From positions 62,001-126,000 of the forward strand of contig NZ_CP102084.1 of the NCBI RefSeq assembly GCF_024582675.1: a stretch of DNA of 64,000 bases, read 5' to 3'. The notes beneath the pieces were generated by a model. It saw only the letters and a list, made by a program, of their open reading frames with translations. It ran no database searches and was not told the origin of the DNA. This DNA comes from Mycoplasma sp. 1018B. GTDB lineage: Bacteria; Bacillota_I; Bacilli_A; Mycoplasmatales; Metamycoplasmataceae. This document shows, piece by piece, positions 9,952 through 18,700 of the stretch; within the stretch, counting starts at the first letter, position 1; the number at the start of each line of letters is the position of its first letter. A program made the translations under genes and the position numbers.

Positions 9952-11208
9952 ATGAAAAATAATAAGATGCTAAAAATTTATGTTTGTGGACCAACAGTTT
10001 ATAATCATGTTCATATTGGTAATTTAAGACCGGTATTAACTTTCGATTTAATATTAAAAGCTGCCCGAGAATTAAATTATGATTTCAAATTCATTCACAA
10101 TATAACAGATATAGATGATAAAATTATTGAAAAAGCAATAAAAGAAAATAAAAACGAAAAAGAAATAAGTAATTTTTTTACTAATAAATATCTTGAATTA
10201 TTAAATATTTTGAATATTAATACAATTACAAATTTAGAAAAAGTAACAGATAATTTACCTTTGATTGACAATTATATTAATAAATTAGTAATATCAAAAA
10301 ATGCTTATTTAGATGAAAATCAAAATGTTTGGTTCGATGTTAAAAAAAATATAAAAGCATATGGTAATGTTTCTAATCAAAAATTAAGTAATATGATTTT
10401 TGAAGATAAATATAAAGCAAAAAAATTTGAAGCAGATTTTGCTTTATGAAAACAAACTAATATAGGTATCCAGTTTAATTCATCTTTTGGTAAGGGTCGT
10501 CCAGGTTGACATACTGAATGTGTGGCATTGATAGATAAACATTTTGCTGAAGAAGAATTAGATTTTCACGGCGGTGGTATGGATTTAACTTTTCCGCACC
10601 ATGAAAATGAAAACATACAACATTGATCATTATATAATAAAAATCTTTGCAAAAATTGATTAAGAACTGGCCAAATAAATTTAGAAGGTGTAAAAATGTC
10701 TAAATCTTTGGGTAATGTTATTTTAGCAAAAGATTTTTTAAATAAATATGGACCTGCAATTTTAAAATTATTATTTTTTAATAGTAAAATAACTGCTCCA
10801 ATTAATATTACAGATGAATTGATTTCTAATATGCAACAAATAGAAAATAAATACAAAAAATTCATTTTTAAATTTTTTGTAGATAAATTAGATGTTAATA
10901 CTGATAATGATAATTTAATAAATAATAAAAAATATAATGATATTTTATTATCGGTATATAATCAAGATTTTGCTAAGTATAATTTTTTAATTAATGAATT
11001 GTTTAAATTAATTAATAAGGAAAATGATATTGAAAATAAAATTGTTCTCTTTAAGATATTCAATTTATTCCACAGTGAATTAACAGATAAAAATAAATAT
11101 TTAAAACATATTGAAATATTTAAGAAATGACAGGAATTTTTAGAACAAAAAGAATATAGCAAAGCTGATAATTTAAGACAAATTTTAATTGATGCTAATT
11201 TAATTTAG
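9952..11208 (+). CDS. cysS: Cysteinyl-tRNA synthetase
   Basis: A 418-residue class I synthetase, shorter than the ~460 residues usual in Firmicutes. It has the zinc Cys in [10 protein letters not shown], the HIGH-type motif HIGN, the second zinc ligand set in WHTECVAL and HHENENIQ, and KMSKS exactly as KMSKSLGN near residue 247. The start at 9952 follows TAGGAG; an in-frame TTG at 9928 would add residues without support. The gene lies directly before rlmB, as in B. subtilis (cysS-mrnC-rlmB). Confidence 0.94.
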
Positions 11209-11241
11209 TTAAACAAAAGACAAAAAAACGGAAGGTATTTT

Positions 11242-11949
11242 ATGGAAAAATTAATATTGTGTGGAAGAAACAGCGTTTTTGATGCTATTGATAATAATTT
11301 TCAAATTGAAAAAATTTTCATAAGTTATGAAAATATTAAATTACTGCAAAAACTTTCACACACTAAAATTAAAATAGAGAAAAAAAGCAAACAATTTCTT
11401 GATAATATGACAAAAGAAAATCATCAAGGGATAATTGCAATTTTAAAATTTTTTCCTATTTATGATATAAATACTTTTTTTAATGATAAACCTTCAAATA
11501 TTTTAATTTTAGATCATATTCAAGATCCACATAATTTAGGCGCAATTATTAGAACAGCTAATGCTTTTGGTATAAAACATATAATAATTCCTAAAGATCG
11601 CTCTGCTGATATTACGGCAACTGTTTTAAAAATTTCTTCCGGCGGTTTTATTGATATAAAAATTGCTAAAGTTGCTAATATTTCTGCCGTTATTAAAAAA
11701 TTAAAAGAACATAATTATTGAATTTTTGCCACTGCTTTATCTGAAAAAGCAATTACCTTAGAAAAAGTTAAATTTAATGAAAAAAATGTTTTAATTGTTG
11801 GTAACGAAGAAAAAGGAATAAGTCTTCCTGTTTTAAAAATGTCGGATCAAGTAATATACATTAAACAATTTGGAAAAGTTCAATCATTAAATGTTTCTGT
11901 GGCAACAGGAATTTTATTATATGAATTAACAAAGGAAAATAATTGTTAG
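11242..11949 (+). CDS. rlmB: TrmH/RlmB-type rRNA 2'-O-methyltransferase (SPOUT)
   Basis: A 235-residue SPOUT protein. The N-terminal part has the GRNSVFDAI start typical of RlmB. The knotted domain shows LDHIQDPHNLGAIIRTANAFG, then VGNEEKGIS and a final QSLNVSVATGILLYE, the SAM-binding knot. RlmB methylates the ribose of a 23S rRNA guanosine; I infer the substrate from family and gene order. The stop overlaps the TTG start of the next gene. Confidence 0.88.
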
Positions 11950-12542
11950 AAATTTTTGAAAAATTCAATTTAGCTATAAATAGCAAAGATAATAATCTGT
12001 TAAAAAATATATTTGATACTTTAAAATTAGATCAATTAATTAGACTTATACACTATGTATATGGTAAAGATTTACAAAATAATATTAAATTTACTTTATC
12101 TAAATACCATTCAAATTTGATAGATTCTTTCGATATTTATAATTCCTTCTTGTTCGATTTAAAGAAAATTTTAAAAAATTATGATCCTAATCTTAATAAA
12201 ACAAATTTTTGAACATATCTTAATAATACTTCAAGATTATATGCAATTAATAAGGTTAAATATTGAAATGCTAAAAAGAGAAACATCAAATGTGTAGATT
12301 ATGATATAGAAGATTTTAGTTTTATTGAAGATATAGATGCACTGAAAGATATTTTTAGTTCTATTGAGAAAGAAGATTTTTTAAAATTAAAAAAACTTTT
12401 AAATGAAGATGATTTATTTTATTTAAATTATTTAAAAAATAAAAATAAACATATATCTGCTCAAAAGATAAATTTATGGCGTAAAAAAATGTTAAAGAAA
12501 TTAAATGCTTATTATGGTGATAAATATAAATTTAATATATAA
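11943..12542 (+). CDS. Probable divergent sigma-70-like factor in the sigH position
   Basis: A 199-residue basic protein starting with TTG, 9 nt after AAAGGAA and inside the rlmB stop. No confident motif names it. The C-terminal ~60 residues (FLKLKKLLNEDDLFYLNYLKN, then a basic LWRKKMLKKL helix) look like sigma region 4, a helix-turn-helix after an acidic-leucine helix. The middle (TYLNNTSRLYAINKVKYWNAKKR) resembles the aromatic and basic region 2. The order cysS-rlmB-[gene]-rpmG-secE-nusG matches Firmicutes, where sigH sits here. MG428 of M. genitalium is a known alternative sigma factor in mycoplasmas. The function is inferred from position and weak resemblance. Confidence 0.5.
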
Positions 12543-12547
12543 TTATT

Positions 12548-12570
12548 AAAAGTCCTTTATGGGCTTTTTT
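12548..12570 (+). terminator. Terminator after the sigma-like gene
   Basis: The short stem AAAAGTCC against GGGCTTTT is followed by T residues. The rpmG promoter begins immediately downstream. Confidence 0.6.
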
Positions 12571-12583
12571 AAATTAAACAAGG

Positions 12584-12589
12584 TATAAT
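12584..12589 (+). promoter_or_regulatory. -10 box of rpmG-secE-nusG
   Basis: A perfect TATAAT ends 6 nt before the rpmG ATG, so the transcript would begin at or near the start codon (leaderless). No ribosome-binding site is possible in that gap. Confidence 0.65.
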
Positions 12590-12595
12590 TTTTAT

Positions 12596-12745
12596 ATGCA
12601 AAAAAGAAAAGTAAAATTAAGTTGTGCTAATTGTTATAACTTTAATTACGTAACAAATAAAAGCTTACAAAATCTTAAAAGAATTGAAATTAAAAAATTT
12701 TGCCCTAAATGTAAATTGCATACTTTGCACAAAGAGGAAAAATAA
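12596..12745 (+). CDS. rpmG: 50S ribosomal protein L33
   Basis: A 49-residue protein of normal L33 size. Two CxxC pairs, SCANC near the N-terminus and FCPKC near the C-terminus, form the zinc-type ribbon. The basic sequence after the first pair and the ending KLHTLHKE match L33. It is the first gene of rpmG-secE-nusG, overlaps secE by 1 nt (TAATG) and appears to be leaderless. Confidence 0.92.
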   Translation: MQKRKVKLSCANCYNFNYVTNKSLQNLKRIEIKKFCPKCKLHTLHKEEK

Positions 12746-12957
12746 TGAAAAATAGTTTAAAAAACGCATCTAAAAAAGAAAAAAAATACTTTTTTCGTAA
12801 ATGAATTAAAGAAATTAAACGGGTTAGATGACCATCAAAAAAAACAAATTGAACCTCTTTTTTACAAGTTATTATTTTTTCAAGTCTTTTTGTCGCTTTT
12901 GTAGTAATAGTAGCTACAGTATTAACTTTAATTTGAAATGCTGTAGGATTTAATTAG
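12745..12957 (+). CDS. secE: Preprotein translocase subunit SecE
   Basis: A 70-residue protein with one C-terminal membrane helix (about residues 42-65). A basic amphipathic helix precedes it, with the conserved EIKRVRWPSKK stretch (Trp from TGA) that lies on the membrane surface and contacts SecY. The size is normal for the short Gram-positive type. It sits between rpmG and nusG as in most bacteria. Confidence 0.93.
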
Positions 12958-12963
12958 GAGTTA

Positions 12964-13572
12964 ATGATGGAACAAAAAAAATATTCATGATATATGATAA
13001 GTACTGTTAGTGGTAAAGAGGATCAAGTAGTTGAAGCTTTAAAAAATAGAATTGTTAGCGAACAGGTTCAAGAATCATTTGATATGAACGCCACAACTGA
13101 AGGACCTTTTAAGATTTTTAAAAAACCGACTATTTCTAAAACAGAATTAAAAAAACGTGAAGAAGGCGAACCATATAAAGTTAAATATATAAATATTTAT
13201 AGTGGATATATTTTTATACATATGGATATGACTGATAAGGCTTGATTCGTAATACGTAATACTCAATACGTAACAGGATTAATTGGTTCATCAGGGAAAG
13301 GTGCCAAACCAACACCTGTATCTTTAAGAGAAATAAAGAAAAGTTTCAATAAGGAAGAAAAATATATGAGAGATTTTCAACTAGGTATTTTTGAAGATGA
13401 ATTTTTTGAAGGTGATATTGTTGAAGTTACAGCAGGTCCTTTTAAAGGCGAAACTGGTAAAATTATAAGTTTAAATAATCAAAAAAGAGAAGCGGAAATT
13501 GAAATCGAATCTAACGGTAAAAAAATACCAGTTTATTTTGAATTTAAAATTTTAAAAAATATTGATAAATAA
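12964..13572 (+). CDS. nusG: Transcription termination/antitermination factor NusG
   Basis: A 202-residue protein. The NGN domain starts KYSWYMISTVSGKEDQV and includes YINIYSGYIFIHMDM and TGLIGSSGKGAKPTPVS. The C-terminal KOW domain is FFEGDIVEVTAGPFKGETGKI. NusG binds RNA polymerase and links it to ribosomes or pausing signals. A ~40-residue insertion in the NGN domain (PFKIFKKPTISKTELKKREEGE) is typical of mycoplasmas. TAGGAG stands 6 nt before the first of two adjacent ATGs. The -35 of the next unit lies in its last codons. Confidence 0.95.
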
Positions 13573-13589
13573 TTTTTTTGTATTATAAT
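13562..13589 (+). promoter_or_regulatory. Strong promoter at the end of nusG
   Basis: TTGATA (13562-13567), a 16-nt spacer and TATAAT (13584-13589) form a near-consensus promoter. The start point would be close to 13596. It drives the non-coding unit that follows. Confidence 0.7.
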
Positions 13590-13595
13590 TATTTT

Positions 13596-13753
13596 AATGC
13601 ATCTTAAGTTAAGATGATTATTCAACTTTGTTGGATTTCCAAGAGTATATTACTCCTTCCCTTAAATAATTTAAATAAATTTATGAGTAAATTTGTTTTA
13701 TGTTTTTAAATATCTCCAATATTTTAAAAAGGACTAAAAACAAGTCCTTTTTT
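13596..13753 (+). ncRNA. Candidate structured small RNA (or terminated leader)
   Basis: About 158 nt bounded by a strong promoter and a strong terminator. The 5' part is a string of small hairpins: CATCTTA/TAAGATG (13600-13616), CAAC/GTTG (13623-13633) and GAGTA/TACTC (13643-13655). No known RNA family is recognised: it does not resemble SRP RNA, RNase P RNA or tmRNA. The only reading frame is a 22-codon one from ATG 13597. The segment ACTCCTTCCCTTAAA (13652-13666) loosely resembles the right side of the terminator, so a leader with antitermination is an alternative. The next gene has its own promoter, which favours a free-standing RNA. Confidence 0.5.
13726..13753 (+). terminator. Terminator of the small-RNA unit
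   Basis: AAAAAGGACT and AGTCCTTTTT pair perfectly around a 7-nt loop and end in a T run. This is one of the clearest intrinsic terminators in the window. Confidence 0.85.
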
Positions 13754-13803
13754 ATTTATTTTAAAGTTATAAAAAAGTTTTAAAAAATTAAAAAGCGTAT
13801 TTT

Positions 13804-13814
13804 TATGCTAAAAT
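13804..13814 (+). promoter_or_regulatory. Extended -10 promoter of the Cys-rich gene
   Basis: TATGCTAAAAT contains a TGn extension before TAAAAT. The identical 11-mer occurs on the minus strand before dnaK (34392-34402). The predicted start is near 13821, leaving room for the TTGGAGG ribosome-binding site. Confidence 0.5.
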
Positions 13815-13844
13815 TTAATTAAAAATAAACTTTTTGGAGGAATA

Positions 13845-14036
13845 ATGGAAAAAGAAAATTGCAAAAAATGTTGTAAAATTGAAAAAACATGCGAAACTCA
13901 AAATGCATGCGAAACTCAAAATGCATGCGAAACCAAAAACGCGTGTGAACAAGCATGTAAAAAAGAAACTAAATCTTGCCCTTGTGAAAATAAAGAACAA
14001 AAAACATGTGAAGCTAAATGCGGATGTGAAAAATAA
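13845..14036 (+). CDS. Small cysteine-rich, metallothionein-like protein
   Basis: A 63-residue hydrophilic protein with 13 cysteines (20 percent), at positions 6, 9, 10, 16, 22, 28, 34, 38, 45, 47, 55, 59 and 61. Nearly all other residues are Lys, Glu, Thr, Asn or Gln. Residues 16-34 are three tandem copies of a CETQNA-type hexapeptide encoded by an 18-nt repeat. CxxCC, CxC and CGC clusters suggest binding of soft metals (zinc, copper) as in metallothioneins; this is inference, since I recognise no family. There is no signal peptide, so it should be cytosolic. The ribosome-binding site TTGGAGG is strong, which suggests high expression. Confidence 0.75.
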   Translation: MEKENCKKCCKIEKTCETQNACETQNACETKNACEQACKKETKSCPCENKEQKTCEAKCGCEK

Positions 14037-14054
14037 TTTATTTTTTATATAATT

Positions 14055-14078
14055 AAAGCACTATAGGAGTGCTTTTTT
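14055..14078 (+). terminator. Hairpin ending the Cys-rich gene and holding the next ribosome-binding site
   Basis: AAAGCAC and GTGCTTT pair around the loop TATAGGA, followed by T residues that run straight into the ATG at 14079. The AGGAG of the downstream methylase gene lies in the loop and first stem base. A TATAAT at 14048-14053 just ahead may start the methylase transcript. Confidence 0.6.
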
Positions 14079-15380
14079 ATGTCTAAAATTAAAATAAATC
14101 AAATATTTTATAATCTTAAAATCGAAAAATTAAGTTATGAATTTTTTGGTAGTATAAAACTTCTAAATAAAACTATTTTAATTGAAAATGTATTAGAAAA
14201 TGAAATTGTTGATATAAAAATTAATATGGTAAATAGCAAATATGCCTTAGCAGAAGTTATTAATTATCATACTTATAGTCCAATAAGAATATCAAAACTA
14301 AATAATGCTTCTTCACCTCTTAATATTATTCATTATGATAATCAAATAATTTTTAAAGAAAAAATGATAAAAGAATTATTTACAAGAAACTTAAATTTTG
14401 AAAATATTGAAAAAATGGTGCCTACAAATAATAATTTTAATTATAGAAATAAATTAAAATTTTTTGTTAAATTAGAAAATAATATTTTTACTTTTGGTCA
14501 TCATCTACAAAAAACTAATAAATTTCAAAAAGAAGAAAATTTTATTTTAGCTAATAATAAAATTAATAATTTAATTAATATCATTAAATTAAAATTAAAC
14601 GAAATAGTAAATAAAAAGGATATTTTTGAATATATAACAATTTATAAAAGTAATTTTAATGATCATTTTCAAATTTTATTTTCAGTAAAACAAAAATTGA
14701 ATGAAGAATATATAAATAAAATTATGGAATTAATTAATCATAAAGTGATCTTAATTGCATTAAAAAATAAAAATAATTTTTTAGATATTGTTTATCAAGA
14801 TAAGAAAAAACATTTTTTACAAAAAATAAATAATTTAAAATTTATTCTATCGCTAGAAAGTTTTTTTCAAGTAAATGATTATCAAATAGTTCCACTTTAT
14901 GAAATATTAAAAAATAATTTAAATTTATCAATAAATGATGTTTTATTAGATGCTTATTGTGGTGTTGGTGCAATAAGTTTATATATATCTAATTTGGTTA
15001 AATATGTATATGGAATTGAAATTGTCAAAAAAGCAGTTGAAAATGCAAAAATTAATAAAATTATCAATAACATAAAAAATGTTGATTTTTATACTGGAGA
15101 TTTAGAAAAACAATTTAACTGAAAACAGTTTAATTATCCAATAAACAAAGTAATTGTAGATCCACCTAGATCAGGATTATCTAATTTATTAATTGAAAAA
15201 ATTATTTTATTAAGACCTAAATTAATTGGATATGTTTCTTGCAATATTCATACTTTAATAAGAGATTTAAAAATTTTTATTAATAATGATTATGTTATTA
15301 AAAAAGTTATACCAGTTGATATGTTTCCACAAACACCACATGTAGAGATTGTAGTAATTTTGCAAGATAAAAAAACTTAA
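14079..15380 (+). CDS. RlmD/TrmA-family RNA (uracil-5-)-methyltransferase
   Basis: A 433-residue protein of the RumA/RlmD type. The SAM-binding motif is LLDAYCGVGAISLYIS near residue 290. DPPRSGL and YVSCN follow, the latter carrying the catalytic Cys; the family usually has SCNP, here SCNI. The C-terminus PVDMFPQTPHVEIVVIL is diagnostic. It would methylate C5 of a uridine in 23S rRNA or tRNA. The four-Cys iron-sulfur cluster of E. coli RlmD is not seen. An in-frame TGA at 15120-15122 is Trp. Confidence 0.85.
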
Positions 15381-15403
15381 AATATTTTTTTCTTTAAAAA
15401 TAT

Positions 15404-15409
15404 TATAAT
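15404..15409 (+). promoter_or_regulatory. -10 box of the BMP-lipoprotein gene
   Basis: TATAAT lies 51 nt before the ATG. The leader carries a small inverted repeat (TGCATTATTGCA) and AAAGG as ribosome-binding site. Confidence 0.5.
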
Positions 15410-15460
15410 TATGTTATGCATTATTGCATATGCATATTAAAAATATAAAAGGTTGATAAT

Positions 15461-16726
15461 ATGAAAAATTATATTAAAAAATTATTATTAGGTACTAGTT
15501 TAATTAGTCCTCTTACAGTTTTAGCTGCAACAGTGTCATGTGGTAATAATTCACATCCTAAAGCACCTAAAGAATTAATAAATCAAATAGAATTTCACAA
15601 TGATTTAAAACTTACAGCTGAAGAAGTTGCAAATATTCCTAAAATAGCTGTAATTCCAGATGGTAATTTATATGATAAATCATTTCATCAATCAGGATGA
15701 GAAGGAGTTATCGGTTTTGCTGAATATAATAATATTCCTTTTGAAAAATATGATGCTTATGAAATAACAGGAAGTACATTAACTGAACAATATGAAGCAG
15801 CTCTTAATTCAGGAGCTAAAATTTTTGTTTTGGTAGGATTTGATAATCAAGCTCCATTTACAGAATTTTATAAAAAGAATAAACAAAAATTCATTGATGA
15901 AAAAATTGTTGTTTTAACTGTTGATTTTGCCACAGATGCACAAGAAACAAAAGGTTCTGTAATTAGTTTATTGTATGATACAAAACCAGCAGCTTTTATG
16001 GCTGGATATGCCGCTGGGGAATATTATAGTAATTTAGAAGAAAGTAAAAGAACATACTCAACTTTTGGTGGCCAAACTTTTGAGGGCGTAACTGATTATA
16101 TGGAAGGATTTATGAAAGGTATTTATTATTGAAATACTCAAAATCCAACTAAAAAATTAACTTGAGCTGCAAATGATAATAATGTATATACAAATGCTTT
16201 GTTTAATATAAATGATAACAACAAACAAAGTGAAGTAAATAATTTTGTTATTAGTCACAAACCTGGAATTATTTTAGGTGTTGGTGGATTATGAACACAA
16301 TGAGTATCAAGTCAACAATCAGTAGATGTTGTAGTAGGAGTGGATACAGATCAAGCTCTAGCAGATATTGCTTCAAGTCATAAATACTTCACTTCAATTT
16401 TTAAAAATATAGCTCAGTCAGTTTATGAAGTATTATCTTACTATGTTAAAGACCAATTTAATAAATTAGATAATTTTTCTTTAGGCTCAGAAAATGTTGT
16501 TATTAAAAGAAGCTATGAAGAAAAATGAGTAGATATTTCTAAAACTCACTTAACTACTAACAATGCTGATAAAGCTACAACAGCAATTAAAAATGCTCAC
16601 AGTGTATATGAAAATCTTTCGGAAGAATTAAAAAATTGAATTAGAAGCCAAAAAGCAACTATAGATTCAGAAGAAATAAGTGATATACAAACTCGTTTAA
16701 ACGCTTTAGCACAAGCAACAAAATAA
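15461..16726 (+). CDS. BMP/PnrA-family nucleoside-binding lipoprotein
   Basis: A 421-residue lipoprotein with a signal peptide ending in a lipobox at Cys 27 (LAATVSC). The mature part starts the periplasmic-binding fold with AVIPDGNLYDKSFHQSGWEG, which matches the DKSFNQS motif of BMP/PnrA proteins. It continues with AAFMAGYAAG and TFGGQTFEGVTDYMEGF, also family-typical. PnrA-like proteins bind purine nucleosides and feed a YufN/BmpA-type ABC importer, but no such importer genes adjoin it here. Many Trp are TGA. It is followed closely by a second lipoprotein gene. Confidence 0.83.
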
Positions 16727-16752
16727 AAATAAATTAAAGGTAAATAAAATAT

Positions 16753-18486
16753 ATGAAAAAATTAAAATTTTTACTCCCACTTACATTGACAACTACTTTG
16801 ATTACACCTGCTTTAGTTATAGCATGTAAAAAAGAAGAAGAAATTAAACCAGAGGAACCTGTTAATCCATCAACTCCAGAAACTCCAAAAGATCCAACAG
16901 ATAATACTCCAAGTGAACAAAATAAAGCTTTAGAAACTGCTAAAACTAATTTACAAAAAGAATTAGCTAAAGTTACCAGTGAATTAGAAAAATCACTAAC
17001 CAAATTTTCTAATTTAGAAGTTTTAAATAAAATTAAAGAAACTAAATCAGCTGCAGAAACAATTTTAGCTGAAGGAACTAATTTAGAAAAAATTAATGAA
17101 AATACTAATGCTTTAAATCTTGTAATACAAGAAGCAACAACATTAATTAAAACTAACACTGACGCTTTAAATAGCTTAACTAATAATTTAACTAATTCTA
17201 AGAAATTACTTGATATTTTAAAAGAAAATTCAACAAGTAAAATTCAATTACAAGCAATTTATAATGATGCAGAAAAAGAAACAAAAGCTGAAGTAACTAC
17301 TTTAGAAAAAATTCAAACTAATAATAAAGAATTACATAAACAATTTATATTAGTTAAAAATTCTCGTGATTTTTTAATTGCTGATACTGAAGATAAAGCA
17401 ACTTCATTTAGTTTTGAAGAATTAGAAGCTCAAAAAGCTAAAGAATTAAAAACAACTATTGAAAAAGCAGTAGATGCTAATTCAAAATATGAAGTAGGAG
17501 AAAGAGCACCATATACTTTTGTTTATGATTATCAAGGTAAAAGAATAGTTCTTTTCGAAGGCAGAGTAAGTTGAAGAGATGGTAGTTATACCGTTATTCT
17601 AAATATTAAAGCTGATGAATTATTACCTAATGGAGAACAATTGATTAATGCTATTGATCCATTAAGCAATAGAGGAAATTTAAGTACATTTTTAGATGCT
17701 GGTATTTTAGATGGTAAATTAGTTCTTAGATTTAAAACAGGTATTTATCCAAAAACCATTAATGAAAATTCTGATTTTCATGCAGCTATTGATTTAAATA
17801 TTTTATTAACACAAGAAGAAGTTAAAAAAGCCGTTGAAAATGCTTTAAATGATATTACTAGATTATTTAGTATAGCTAATGTAAATGATGGTGATACCGA
17901 TTATAAATCACAATTAGAAACTTTAAAACAAGAAGCTGAAAAAATTAAAGGTGAAGAATTTAAAGTTGCAGAAGCTACAGCATTTTTAACTAAATATGAC
18001 AAAATTAAAAAAGATTATGGTTTAGCTTTAACAAATAATATTCTTACTATGATTAATCCAACTTTATCTAAGTATCAAAATATAGCTAATGAAAAAACTA
18101 ATGCTGATAAAGAAGCATTACAAACTTTAAGTCAAAATCTTGATGTAAATACTATTCTTAAAAATGATAATTATAGAAATACTTATGATCAAGCTAGAAA
18201 ATTAGTTTTACAATTGGAAAATAAATATGAAGAAGTAATTTTAGAACAAGAGAAAAAGAACGGTCAAGAAGTAGCAGAAAAATTAACTACTAAATTAGAA
18301 GAATTAAAAGCTAAATATACTGATGAAAAATATAAATCTAATTTAGAAAGTCTTACTAAAACTGTAGAAGAACTTAAAAAAACTTATACTGAAAAAGGTA
18401 TAAATGAAAATAGAATGGTTCAAGCTCTTAGATTTGTTGAGAGAATGGAAGAATTAATAACCAAAAATGTTACTAGTGAAAATTAA
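16753..18486 (+). CDS. Surface lipoprotein, unknown function
   Basis: A 577-residue lipoprotein with a signal peptide and lipobox at Cys 25 (ALVIAC). A short Pro/Thr/Glu-rich linker (about residues 30-55) follows, as in many mycoplasma surface antigens. The rest is Lys/Glu/Leu-rich and mostly helical, with coiled-coil-like stretches around 60-200 and 420-560. A more globular part between (YVFVYDYQGKRI-like strand pattern near 255-300) resembles domains seen in mycoplasma lipoproteins with two-strand repeats. I do not recognise a named family. It lies 26 nt after the BMP lipoprotein and ends at a strong terminator. Confidence 0.7.
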
Positions 18487-18494
18487 TTTAATAG

Positions 18495-18539
18495 TTTAAC
18501 AAAAAAATCACACAAAAATTGTGTGATTTTTTTGTTAAA
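18495..18539. terminator. 21-bp perfect stem, bidirectional terminator
   Basis: The arms 18495-18515 and 18519-18539 pair perfectly around an AAA loop, with A and T runs on opposite sides. It separates the plus-strand lipoprotein unit from the minus-strand SRP RNA. Confidence 0.8.
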
Positions 18540-18547
18540 AATAAAAA

Positions 18548-18625
18548 GTTAGCAAACACTATACTTCTTGATGTGGCTGCTCCATTTCTGACCTGACCAG
18601 ATTACAAGGTTATAGTTTTACTAAC
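18548..18625 (-). ncRNA. ffs: Signal recognition particle RNA (4.5S-like)
   Basis: Read on the minus strand, about 78 nt fold into one long hairpin. The ends GTTAGTAAAACTATA and TATAGTGTTTGCTAAC pair, and the tip carries GGTCAGGTCAGAAATGGAGCAGCCA, the conserved SRP domain IV with the GGAGCAGCC internal loop that binds Ffh. There is no Alu domain, as in other mycoplasmas. TATAAT sits at the right distance upstream on the minus strand, and the T-rich terminator region follows. It partners with Ffh to target membrane proteins. Confidence 0.9.
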
Positions 18626-18631
18626 AAATAA

Positions 18632-18637
18632 ATTATA
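18632..18637 (-). promoter_or_regulatory. ffs: -10 box of the SRP RNA gene
   Basis: On the minus strand TATAAT ends 6 nt before the first base of the folded RNA. Confidence 0.6.
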
Positions 18638-18688
18638 ACAATAATTATTATTTTTATGAAAAAAAATAAAAAGTTTCATAATTTAACT

Positions 18689-18694
18689 TATAAT
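18689..18694 (+). promoter_or_regulatory. -10 box of the LacI-type regulator gene
   Basis: TATAAT ends exactly 6 nt before ATG 18701, predicting a leaderless message. Confidence 0.5.
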
Positions 18695-18700
18695 AAGTTT

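Noticed and set aside
13596-13753. 22-codon peptide gene from ATG 13597
   Set aside because: It begins at the predicted transcript start with no ribosome-binding site, it overlaps the hairpins, and the peptide resembles nothing known to me. A structured RNA is a simpler reading, though not proven.
13890-13950. Tandem 18-nt repeat in the Cys-rich gene as a CRISPR-like array
   Set aside because: The units are directly adjacent with no spacers and keep the reading frame. No cas genes are present.
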